Assembly (NCBI GenBank): GCA_025354385.1
Contig: JANXMZ010000062.1
Coordinates: forward strand, 1 to 41,215
Length of the DNA: 41,215 nt
Origin: Bacteroidota bacterium
GTDB taxonomy: Bacteria; Bacteroidota; Bacteroidia; NS11-12g; UBA955
Reading direction: 5' to 3'
The notes below the pieces were generated by a model that did not search any database, was not told the origin of the DNA, and worked only from the letters and a program-made list of their open reading frames with translations. The translations under genes and the position numbers were made by a program. Of this stretch, positions 24,006-32,373 are shown piece after piece (the stretch's first letter is position 1; each line of letters starts with the position of its first letter).

Positions 24006-26636
24006 ATGAAAATTGTAGACATCAAAACCATGAACGGACCCAATTATTGGAGTATTCGCAGGCATAAACTTATTGTGATGCGACTAGACCTTGAGGACCT
24101 AGAGCAAAGACCAACCAATACAATTGATGGATTTTATGAAAGATTAAAAACCTTATTCCCTTCTATGTATGGGCACCGTTGCAGTCCTGGTGTTCCGGGC
24201 GGATTTTTTCAACGCGTGGAAGAAGGTACATGGATGGGGCATGTCATAGAACATATTGCTTTGGAAATACAAACCCTTGCTGGCATGAACTGTGGTTTTG
24301 GAAGGACCCGCGAAACAACTACCAAAGGTATTTACTTTGTAGTGTTTAATTATTTTGAACAAAAGGCTGGTATTTATGCGGCTAAAGCAGCCGTTAGAAT
24401 TGCAGATTCACTTATCAATAATACCCCTTACCATGTTGAGGATGATATTCAAAAACTGAGAGAAATAAGAGAGGAAGAAAGATTAGGGCCAAGCACAGGC
24501 AGTATTGTCGAAGAGGCCATCAAAAGAAAAATCCCTTACATACGTTTGAATGGAAGGTCGTTGGTGCAATTGGGATATGGTATCAATCAGCGCAGATTAC
24601 AAGCTACCGTTGTAAGCACTACCAGCAGTATTGCGGTAGAAATTGCCTGTGACAAAGAAGACACAAAAAATTTATTAGAGGCCGCAGAAATACCAGTGCC
24701 AAAAGGCAGAATATGCTACGATGAAGATGATTTGGAATCGGCCGCATCGCGCATAGGTTATCCATTGGTTACCAAACCCATTAATGGCAATCACGGCAAA
24801 GGCGCTACAACGAATATGCGAAATTGGGAAGAGCTGAAAGTCGGTTTTGAAGCTGCTAAAAAATATTCCCGATCAGTTATAGTTGAGAAATTTATAACCG
24901 GGCACGACCACAGAATTTTGGTAATCAATTACAAATTTGTAGCTGCGGCCAGGCGCACGCCTGCTTGTGTTGTTGGCGATGGTAAACATACTATTCAACA
25001 ATTAATCGATATCGTGAACAGTGATCCACGCAGAGGGTATGGCCATGAAAAGGTTTTGACCGCTATTAAAATTGATAGTTTTACTGAAAATATTTTGAAA
25101 GATAAGGAGTTCACTTTAGAAACTGTTTTAGAAAAAGATTATGAGTTGTTATTAAAACCCACTGCGAATATTAGTACTGGTGGAACCGCCACAGACATCA
25201 CAGATATTGTGCATCCAAGCAATATTTTTATGTGTGAAAGAATTGCACGAATTATTGGGTTGGATATTTGTGGTATCGATATTATGGCACCCGATTTGAG
25301 CACACCACTCAATGAAAATGGTGGAGCTGTTTTGGAAGTCAATGCAGCACCTGGTTTTAGAATGCACTTGGATCCTACAGAAGGAATTGCACGAAATGTT
25401 GCGGAACCTGTAATAGATATGTTATATCCTCCAGGAACATCTGCAAGAATTCCTATTGTTGCCATTACAGGTACCAATGGTAAAACAACCACCACCCGTT
25501 TAATGGCTCATTTGTGTAAACAAGTTGGATTTAAAGTTGGTTATACCACTACAGATGGCGTTTATATTCAAAATGAAATGATGATGAAGGGCGATTGCAC
25601 CGGTCCTGTTTCTGCGGAGTTTGTATTGAAAGATCCAACGGTAGATTTTGCTGTTTTGGAATGTGCAAGAGGCGGTATTTTAAGGGCAGGTTTAGGATTT
25701 CACAATTGCGATATTGGCATTGTTACTAATATCGCAGCCGATCATCTTGGTCTACAAGGTATTGATACCATTGAGCAATTGGCCCGTGTTAAAGCAGTGG
25801 TGGTTGAAAGTATTTTTCCAGAAGGACATGCTATTTTAAATGCCGATGATGATTTGGTTTATAAAATGAAAGATGGCTTGGAATGTAAAGTGGCTTATTT
25901 TAGTATGGATGAAACCAATCCGAGAATTGTGGAGCATACCAAAAAAGGTGGACTTGCAGCGGTGTATGAAAATGGTTATGTTACCATCATGAAAGGTGCT
26001 TGGAAAATAAGAGTCGATAAAGTGTCTAATATTCCTATGACCTTTGGCGGTCGTGCGGAGTTTAATATTGCCAACTGTTTGCCAGTTGTATTGGCGGCTT
26101 ACTTGCGCAATTTTAAAATCGAAGATATCAAATCAGCTTTGCAAACATTTATTCCTTCTCCTGCTCAAACGCCTGGTAGAATGAATATGTTTAATTTCAA
26201 AAACTTTACAGTGATGGTGGATTATGCGCACAATACTGCAGGCATACAAGCCATTGGTAAATTTATTAACAAGACAGATGCGAGCAAAAAAGTGGGTATC
26301 ATTGCTGGGGTGGGTGATAGGCGCGATGAGGATACTATTTCTTTAGGTGCAGAAGCTGCTAAAATATTTGATGAAATCATTATCCGTCAGGATAGGAATT
26401 TAAGAGGACGTTCGGAAAATGAAATCATAGATTTGATGATTAAGGGCATAAGAGAAGTAAATGATAATATGAAAGTAACCATATTGCCTTTGGAAAAAGA
26501 AGCCATTAATTATGCCATTAATAATGCTGAGAAAGATTCTTTCATTGTTATTTGCAGCGATGTAATACCAGATGCCTTGGAGCAAATTATGATGTTGAAA
26601 GAAGAAGAGGAAAATGCAACGATGGCCAAGGCCTAG
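24006..26636 (+). CDS. cphA: Cyanophycin synthetase
   Basis: Makes the storage polymer cyanophycin (poly-Asp backbone with Arg side chains) from Asp, Arg and ATP. 876 residues, the usual length. The N-terminal domain (about 1-160) is followed by an ATP-grasp domain (about 220-475, with KPINGNHGKGA and LEVNAAPGFRMH) and a Mur-ligase-like domain. The latter carries P-loop GTNGKTTTTR (Gly489, Lys493), then ECARGGILRAGL, VTNIAADHLG and VDYAHN. Starts at ATG 24006. The glycosyltransferase gene begins 9 bases after the stop, so they are probably cotranscribed. No cyanophycinase gene is seen in the window, so degradation would depend on a gene elsewhere. Confidence 0.97.
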   Translation: MKIVDIKTMNGPNYWSIRRHKLIVMRLDLEDLEQRPTNTIDGFYERLKTLFPSMYGHRCSPGVPGGFFQRVEEGTWMGHVIEHIALEIQTLAGMNCGFGRTRETTTKGIYFVVFNYFEQKAGIYAAKAAVRIADSLINNTPYHVEDDIQKLREIREEERLGPSTGSIVEEAIKRKIPYIRLNGRSLVQLGYGINQRRLQATVVSTTSSIAVEIACDKEDTKNLLEAAEIPVPKGRICYDEDDLESAASRIGYPLVTKPINGNHGKGATTNMRNWEELKVGFEAAKKYSRSVIVEKFITGHDHRILVINYKFVAAARRTPACVVGDGKHTIQQLIDIVNSDPRRGYGHEKVLTAIKIDSFTENILKDKEFTLETVLEKDYELLLKPTANISTGGTATDITDIVHPSNIFMCERIARIIGLDICGIDIMAPDLSTPLNENGGAVLEVNAAPGFRMHLDPTEGIARNVAEPVIDMLYPPGTSARIPIVAITGTNGKTTTTRLMAHLCKQVGFKVGYTTTDGVYIQNEMMMKGDCTGPVSAEFVLKDPTVDFAVLECARGGILRAGLGFHNCDIGIVTNIAADHLGLQGIDTIEQLARVKAVVVESIFPEGHAILNADDDLVYKMKDGLECKVAYFSMDETNPRIVEHTKKGGLAAVYENGYVTIMKGAWKIRVDKVSNIPMTFGGRAEFNIANCLPVVLAAYLRNFKIEDIKSALQTFIPSPAQTPGRMNMFNFKNFTVMVDYAHNTAGIQAIGKFINKTDASKKVGIIAGVGDRRDEDTISLGAEAAKIFDEIIIRQDRNLRGRSENEIIDLMIKGIREVNDNMKVTILPLEKEAINYAINNAEKDSFIVICSDVIPDALEQIMMLKEEEENATMAKA

Positions 26637-26645
26637 TGCTGAGAA

Positions 26646-28040
26646 ATGAAAATTAAAATTGCATACGTTTTACTTTTTATTACTTCCTTGTATGTTGTAT
26701 GGACCCAGTTTTACCATTTAGGAGAGTTACCCATAGTGCAATGGGATGAGTCGCGCTTGGCGGTGAATGCTGCAGAAATGCAACAATCGCAACAATATTT
26801 GGTAAGCACCTACGAGCATCAACCAGATTTATACAATACCAAACCACCATTGATGATATGGTTTCAGGTGTGTTCTATTCAATGTTTCGGACTCAATGAA
26901 TGGGCCATCAGATTGCCGTCTGCACTTGCCGGTGTATTGACTATTTTTTTAGTGGGTTTTATGGCCTATCGTTCTAGCAATAATTTATACACTGCCTGTT
27001 TGGCCATGCTTATACTCACCACTAGTTATGGGTTTATTCAATTGCACTGCAGCATTACTGGAGATTACGATGCCTTGCTGGCGCTTTTTTTATTACTCTC
27101 TTTTTTTCAATGCCAGAAATTCTTAAATACCACCAAGCGTATGCATCTCTATTATTTTACCTTTTTTGTTTCGCTTTCTATTCTTACAAAAAGTGCTGCA
27201 GCGCTTATTTTTTTTCCAATTTACATGGCTTATTTTTTTTATGCCTCAAGGGTTAAATATTGGAAACAATTGGCGGTATGCTTAATCCTATCATTAATAC
27301 CATTTTTTTTGTTTCTTTTTTTAAGAGAGCAGGCCGCATCTGGATATTTAAAAGCCATGTGGGAAAATGATATGGGTGGCAGATTTATAAATGGCAAAGA
27401 TGGACACGAAGGTGCTTGGTATTATTATATTCAACAGTTATTTGAATTTAGATACAGTTGGTTCATTTGGTTATTACCAGCGGCAATTTTATACGGTTTA
27501 TTAAAAGATATAAAGGAGTTAAATAGCATCAGTATTTGCATCCTTGTTTATTTGTTTATTGTAAGTATTGCGGGCACCAAATTGGAGTGGTACGATGTGC
27601 CTGTTTTGCCACTCATCGCATTGCTAATTGCGTTATTTTTTGTTAATGTTATAAAACATACTAATCGGTATGTTTTTAAATTTGGATTGGTCGCAATACT
27701 AGCATTGTGTTTGATGGAGGGGCTTTATGCTAAGATTAATTTTACGACTAATCGCGCTGGCATGCGTTTAGATAAATCCATTTATACCATTAGCGAAAAA
27801 ATTAGAAATTATAAGGGTTCAGAAAATCTCTATTATTATTCGGGTACATATGATGCTTGGAATTATTTTTATACCTTTACCAATAAAAAAATTCAGAGAG
27901 TGCAATTTGATAAAGTACAAACTGGCACTACCATTTTGACCACCAACAGTTTTTCGGATTCTTTGCAATTGAAATTTTATACCCTCACCCTCGATTCAAA
28001 CAGCCATGATAAAACCATCCGTATCACAGGAATTAAATAA
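26646..28040 (+). CDS. GT-C membrane glycosyltransferase (ArnT/PMT-like)
   Basis: 464 residues with about ten hydrophobic helices. The first loop after helix 1 carries WDESRLAVNAAEM, the acidic catalytic motif of the GT39/GT83 (PMT, ArnT) superfamily, followed by TKPPLMIWFQ. Such enzymes move a sugar from a polyprenyl-phosphate carrier to lipid or protein acceptors at the outer face of the inner membrane. Sugar and acceptor unknown. The soluble C-terminal part is short. It starts 9 bases after cphA and overlaps the next gene by 35 bases. Confidence 0.85.
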   Translation: MKIKIAYVLLFITSLYVVWTQFYHLGELPIVQWDESRLAVNAAEMQQSQQYLVSTYEHQPDLYNTKPPLMIWFQVCSIQCFGLNEWAIRLPSALAGVLTIFLVGFMAYRSSNNLYTACLAMLILTTSYGFIQLHCSITGDYDALLALFLLLSFFQCQKFLNTTKRMHLYYFTFFVSLSILTKSAAALIFFPIYMAYFFYASRVKYWKQLAVCLILSLIPFFLFLFLREQAASGYLKAMWENDMGGRFINGKDGHEGAWYYYIQQLFEFRYSWFIWLLPAAILYGLLKDIKELNSISICILVYLFIVSIAGTKLEWYDVPVLPLIALLIALFFVNVIKHTNRYVFKFGLVAILALCLMEGLYAKINFTTNRAGMRLDKSIYTISEKIRNYKGSENLYYYSGTYDAWNYFYTFTNKKIQRVQFDKVQTGTTILTTNSFSDSLQLKFYTLTLDSNSHDKTIRITGIK

Positions 28041-29265
28041 TATAAAACCTTTGCTTTTGCCAGCATTGTTTATTTATGTTTTTATATTGTTTGTGATGCC
28101 CTCTTTTCAGCATGGTTGGGACTCTTATTGCTGGACCACCTGGGCTATTCAACTAAAGGAAAGGGGATTGGTTTCTGCCTATGAGCAAGGCAGCAGTATT
28201 AATTATTTGCCCTTGTACACCTATGCCTTAAAAGCGTTTTCTTATTTCTATGAGTCGAGTGAAATTTCGGAGAATATTTACAAGCTCAAACGCCTTACAA
28301 GTTTGTTTGATATGGCCACCATTTTACTGCTTTGTAGCATGGTGAAAGAGTCTAGCAATCGTCTTAAATATTTCATTTTTGGGGCGCTTAATATTGGTTT
28401 TTTTTACAATACATTGATATGGAACCAAGTGGATGGCATACTTACTTTTTTTGTTTTTGCTTCTTTCTTTTTTGCCTACCATAAAAACACCTTTGGGTCC
28501 TTAATTTTATTCTTGTTGGCCTTGAATTTTAAACTACAAGCCATTGTGTTTGCTCCAGTATTGGCAGCGCTTTGGTGGCCCGAGTTAACGTTAAAAAATA
28601 CCATTCGGTATTTTTTTTCACTCCTGTTAATTCAGGTCATTATCATACTACCTTTTTTAATCAATGGCAATGCAAAAAATATTTTAAAAGTTACTTTCGA
28701 GTCGGTCGATTATTTTCAATTCGTAAGCATGAATGCCTTTAATTTTTGGCATATAATATTAAATGGCGATTTAATGACAATGCCCGATAATACACCAGTG
28801 TTGTTTGGGTATACTTATAAGTCGATTGGCCTAGGCTTATTTAGTATTTGTTGTTTGCTAATATGTGTGCCTTTGTATCTAAAAATTTATAAGGCGTATT
28901 TGAGTAAAAAGGAAGTCCATTTTGATTTAAAATGGTTGTTGTTGTCTATGACTTTAATCTGTTATACTTTTTTCTTTTTCAACACCCAAATGCACGAGCG
29001 TTACATTCATCCAGTTATCATTTTTTTAACCGCCTTGGCTTTCTTGTATAAGCAATGGGGGGTATGGGTATTGGTGAGTTTGAATTATGCCTTCAGTCTT
29101 GATTCTATTTGCAATTACTTTAAAATAAATCAGAACCATGTATTCTTTTTCTATGCCGATTTTATGGCAGCCATGTATGCTATAGGATTATTATGGCTAT
29201 GCATACTTTGGTACAAAGCGTTACCAGCAAGAGCATTTTATTATAAGAGATTAGAAAACGAGTAG
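28006..29265 (+). CDS. GT-C membrane glycosyltransferase (mannosyltransferase-like)
   Basis: 419 residues with about ten to eleven hydrophobic helices. An acidic loop after helix 1 contains QHGWDSYCW, and TQMHERYIHP near residue 325 is the pattern seen in bacterial polyprenyl-sugar-dependent mannosyltransferase-like proteins. The exact family and sugar are uncertain. The start ATG at 28006 lies inside the preceding GT-C gene (35-base overlap, different frame), so the two are translationally coupled and probably act on one glycan. Its stop is one base from that of the convergent obg gene. Confidence 0.82.
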   Translation: MIKPSVSQELNNIKPLLLPALFIYVFILFVMPSFQHGWDSYCWTTWAIQLKERGLVSAYEQGSSINYLPLYTYALKAFSYFYESSEISENIYKLKRLTSLFDMATILLLCSMVKESSNRLKYFIFGALNIGFFYNTLIWNQVDGILTFFVFASFFFAYHKNTFGSLILFLLALNFKLQAIVFAPVLAALWWPELTLKNTIRYFFSLLLIQVIIILPFLINGNAKNILKVTFESVDYFQFVSMNAFNFWHIILNGDLMTMPDNTPVLFGYTYKSIGLGLFSICCLLICVPLYLKIYKAYLSKKEVHFDLKWLLLSMTLICYTFFFFNTQMHERYIHPVIIFLTALAFLYKQWGVWVLVSLNYAFSLDSICNYFKINQNHVFFFYADFMAAMYAIGLLWLCILWYKALPARAFYYKRLENE

Positions 29266-29266
29266 C

Positions 29267-30274
29267 TTATTGCCACTCTTCTTTGGTGTGTTGAATTTTT
29301 TCCCAAAGGGTGTCTTTCAATTTCTGAATATTTAAACCTGAAACACCCGATATGAAAATGGGATTCAATGACTTTAAATCTTTTTTCATCAACTTCATCA
29401 ATTCGTCGTCCATCATGTCACATTTGGTGATTGCAATTACACGTTCTTTGTCCAACAATTCAGGATTGAACTGTTTCAATTCATTCAATAAAATTTTGTA
29501 TTCTTTTTTAATATCGCTAGCATCAGCAGGAATTAAAAATAAGAGCAAGGCATTGCGCTCAATATGTTTTAAGAAACGGTGTCCAAGTCCTTTACCTTCG
29601 TGTGCTCCTTCTATAATGCCTGGAATATCGGCTACTATAAATGAACGGTAATCGCGGTATTCAACAATACCCAAATTAGGGACAATGGTAGTAAAAGGAT
29701 AATTAGCAATCTCAGGTTTTGCAGCGGAAATAACCGATAGCAAAGTGGATTTACCAGCATTTGGAAAACCTACCAAGCCTACATCGGCTAATACTTTTAA
29801 TTCGAAAATACACCAGCCTTCGATGCCTTCTTCACCTGGTTGTGCGTAGGTTGGAGCGCGTTTGGTAGAGGTTTTAAAATGCACATTACCTAAACCGCCT
29901 TTACCGCCTTTTCTCAATATTTTTTCTTCACCATCTTTGGTAATCTCAAATAATATCTCACCTGTTTCGGCATCTTTGGCAACTGTACCTAGCGGCACTT
30001 CAATGATTTCATTTTTACCCGAAGCACCTGTAGCTTGGGCCGATTCACCTGGCTTTCCATCGGCTGCGTGCACATGCTTGCGGTATTTTAAATGCATGAG
30101 GGTCCAAAGTTGGGCATTGCCTCTTAAGCGCACATCACCACCCTTGCCTCCATCGCCACCATCGGGACCGCCATCGGGAAGACCTTTGGCTCTGTGAAAA
30201 TGAGGACTGCCTTTACCACCCTTACCGCTGCGTATGAATATCTTTACGTAATCTATGAAATTTGAATCTGCCAT
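29267..30274 (-). CDS. obg: GTPase Obg (CgtA)
   Basis: Essential GTPase linked to 50S ribosome assembly and stress signalling. From ATG 30274 it has 335 residues; an upstream TTG would add twelve that do not fit the family. The N-terminus [20 protein letters not shown] and the Gly-rich loop [14 protein letters not shown] form the Obg fold. The GTPase domain has GFPNAGKS (169-176), [25 protein letters not shown] and TKCD. No C-terminal extension is present. adk lies 54 bases upstream on the same strand, the usual Bacteroidota pairing. Confidence 0.97.
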   Translation of the reverse strand: MADSNFIDYVKIFIRSGKGGKGSPHFHRAKGLPDGGPDGGDGGKGGDVRLRGNAQLWTLMHLKYRKHVHAADGKPGESAQATGASGKNEIIEVPLGTVAKDAETGEILFEITKDGEEKILRKGGKGGLGNVHFKTSTKRAPTYAQPGEEGIEGWCIFELKVLADVGLVGFPNAGKSTLLSVISAAKPEIANYPFTTIVPNLGIVEYRDYRSFIVADIPGIIEGAHEGKGLGHRFLKHIERNALLLFLIPADASDIKKEYKILLNELKQFNPELLDKERVIAITKCDMMDDELMKLMKKDLKSLNPIFISGVSGLNIQKLKDTLWEKIQHTKEEWQ

Positions 30275-30328
30275 TTTTATTTTTTTTAACTGCTCAACCA
30301 AGGATGGCAACTATTCTTTTTTTTGTTT

Positions 30329-30907
30329 TTAGTGACTCGCTTCGCCTATTATCGAACTCAAGCGACTAAATATTTCTTCAACTGTACCAACACCATTAAT
30401 CGCATGGTACTTGCCTTGTGCATTATAAAATTCTGCAGCTACCGCGGTTTGTTCGTTGTATACATTAATTCTATTGCGAATAATACTCTCGTCGGTATCA
30501 TCGGCTCTGCCACTGTCTTTGCCTCTTATTAACAAGCGTTTTACCAATTCATCTTCGCCCACTCCTAAAGCCAACATCAAAGAAATAGCCGTTCCTTTTT
30601 TCTCAAGGAAAGCATCCAATGCCTGAGCTTGTGCAGTTGTTCTAGGAAAGCCATCGAAAATAAAACCTTTGGCATCGGTGTATTTTTCAACCTCAGCCTC
30701 CAACATATTAATGGTAACCTCATCGGGTACAAGGTTGCCCTTGTCCATGTACGACTTGGCCAATTGCCCTAATGTGGTTTCATTTTTTATATTGAATCTA
30801 AAGATATCGCCTGTAGAAAGGTGTACCAATTGGTATTTCTCAACTAGCTTGGCAGATTGCGTGCCTTTGCCTGCGCCTGGAGGGCCGAATAAAACGATGT
30901 TTAACAT
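30329..30907 (-). CDS. adk: Adenylate kinase
   Basis: Converts ATP and AMP to two ADP. 192 residues from ATG 30907; the TTG four codons upstream is less likely. P-loop GPPGAGKGT (8-16), AMP-binding HLSTGDIFR and GFPRTTAQAQALD, and the LID remnant RGKDSGRADDTDESIIRNR. The LID is short, as usual in Bacteroidota enzymes, and lacks zinc Cys residues. It is upstream of obg on the same strand, with a gap of about 54 bases, and probably cotranscribed with it. The start lies 60 bases from the wecB promoter region on the opposite strand. Confidence 0.96.
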   Translation of the reverse strand: MLNIVLFGPPGAGKGTQSAKLVEKYQLVHLSTGDIFRFNIKNETTLGQLAKSYMDKGNLVPDEVTINMLEAEVEKYTDAKGFIFDGFPRTTAQAQALDAFLEKKGTAISLMLALGVGEDELVKRLLIRGKDSGRADDTDESIIRNRINVYNEQTAVAAEFYNAQGKYHAINGVGTVEEIFSRLSSIIGEASH

Positions 30908-30966
30908 TTTGTTATCCAATGATGATTTTTATATGAATTTACAAAAATACACGGAATCCACGAGAG

Positions 30967-31001
30967 TTTGTAAAGAATACTGCACGAAACTATTATTTTT
31001 G
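30967..31001 (+). promoter_or_regulatory. Bacteroidota-type promoter of wecB
   Basis: TTTG at 30967-30970 and TATTTTTG at 30994-31001 are 23 bases apart, within the TTTG-N17-23-TAnnTTTG consensus of Bacteroidota sigma factors. The expected start site is near 31008, about 16 bases before the GTG codon. Confidence 0.55.
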
Positions 31002-31023
31002 TGGCTTATCCATTAAAAATAAA

Positions 31024-32115
31024 GTGAAGAAAATCCTTATCGTAGTTGGCACACGTCCTAATTTCATTAAAGTTACCCGATTTAAAAAAGTGGTGGCTCA
31101 TTTTCCCGAGTTAGACATAAAATTTGTGCATACTGGTCAGCATTTCGATGAAAAAATGAGCAAAGTGTTTTTTGATCAGTTCGATTTACGTCCCGATTTT
31201 TTATTGAACATAGGTGCCGGAACTCCCAATGCGCAAATGGCCAATGTGATGTTGGGTCTCGAGCGTGTTTGTGGTGAATATCAACCCGATTTGTTAATGG
31301 TGGTAGGCGATGTGAACAGTACCTTTGCAGCGGCTTTGACAGGTAATAAAATGGGCATTAAAGTGGCGCATTTAGAAAGCGGTTTGAGAAGCGATGACCG
31401 CACGATGCCTGAAGAAATTAACCGCTTGTTAACTGATGAGATTTCTGATTTTTATTTTGTAACCGAACAAAGTGGATTAGACCATTTGAAAGCCCATGGC
31501 GTAGAAGATAAAAAAGTATTTTTTGTGGGCAATACTATGATCGATAGTTTGGTGGAGTTCGAGCCACAGGTGCAAGAGAGCGATATATTAAAACAATATA
31601 ATCTAACACCGCAAGGCTATGTGCTAATAACCATGCACCGCCCTAGCAATGTAGATGAGAAAGCGGGATTAGAAACATTAATAGCCATAATTAAATCGAT
31701 TACCAATAATTTGAAATTGGTATTCCCTATTCATCCGCGCACCATTGCTAAACTCAAACAGTTTGGTTTGTGGGAGCAGATAGAACATTTAGAAGGTTTA
31801 ATTTTTAGTGAGCCTTTGGATTATTTTTCTTTCCAAAAATTAACAGCCGATTGCAAGTTTGTAGTGACTGATAGTGGCGGCATACAAGAAGAAACCACTT
31901 ACCGCCAAATACCATGTTTAACCTTGCGCAACAATACCGAGCGCCCAAGCACAGTAACCATTGGTAGCAATGTATTGGTGCCTTATACCATCAAAGATGT
32001 AGAGTTTTACATCCACCAAATCATGACCGGCACCTTCAAGAAAGGCGCTATTCCGCCATTGTGGGATGGCAAAAGCACCGAGAGGATTTTGGAAGTGTTG
32101 AGTAAAGTACTTTAA
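31024..32115 (+). CDS. wecB: UDP-N-acetylglucosamine 2-epimerase (non-hydrolysing)
   Basis: Interconverts UDP-GlcNAc and UDP-ManNAc for surface polysaccharide synthesis. 363 residues. Typical motifs: VVGTRPNFIKV (7-17), VHTGQHFDEKM (35-45), VVGDVNSTFAAAL, HLESGLRSDDRTMPEEINRLLTD, THRPSNVD-like ITMHRPSNVD, FPIHPRT, and TDSGGIQEE with the nucleotide-binding residues. The frame begins with GTG at 31024; no ATG is available nearby in frame and the promoter at 30967-31001 fits. No UDP-ManNAc dehydrogenase or glycosyltransferase cluster is nearby, so it stands apart from its pathway. Confidence 0.94.
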   Translation: MKKILIVVGTRPNFIKVTRFKKVVAHFPELDIKFVHTGQHFDEKMSKVFFDQFDLRPDFLLNIGAGTPNAQMANVMLGLERVCGEYQPDLLMVVGDVNSTFAAALTGNKMGIKVAHLESGLRSDDRTMPEEINRLLTDEISDFYFVTEQSGLDHLKAHGVEDKKVFFVGNTMIDSLVEFEPQVQESDILKQYNLTPQGYVLITMHRPSNVDEKAGLETLIAIIKSITNNLKLVFPIHPRTIAKLKQFGLWEQIEHLEGLIFSEPLDYFSFQKLTADCKFVVTDSGGIQEETTYRQIPCLTLRNNTERPSTVTIGSNVLVPYTIKDVEFYIHQIMTGTFKKGAIPPLWDGKSTERILEVLSKVL

Positions 32116-32373
32116 AACGGAACACATCTAATGCAAAAAATAAGCTACGATTAGTTAAATTAGTAATATCAATATTTTCTAATGCGAAAATAATCGACTC
32201 TGTTTTTTTAAATAATCAATTACAATCATTGAAGTTATTTAGTTTTTCAAACTGAGAAATTAAATGAAGATTATTAACTCCTCTAATTTATTAACCTATA
32301 GTTAAATCTAATTCTTAACATTCGGGTTACAAGTAAATAATTTAAAGTATATTATAATTTGTTAAATTTGGCT

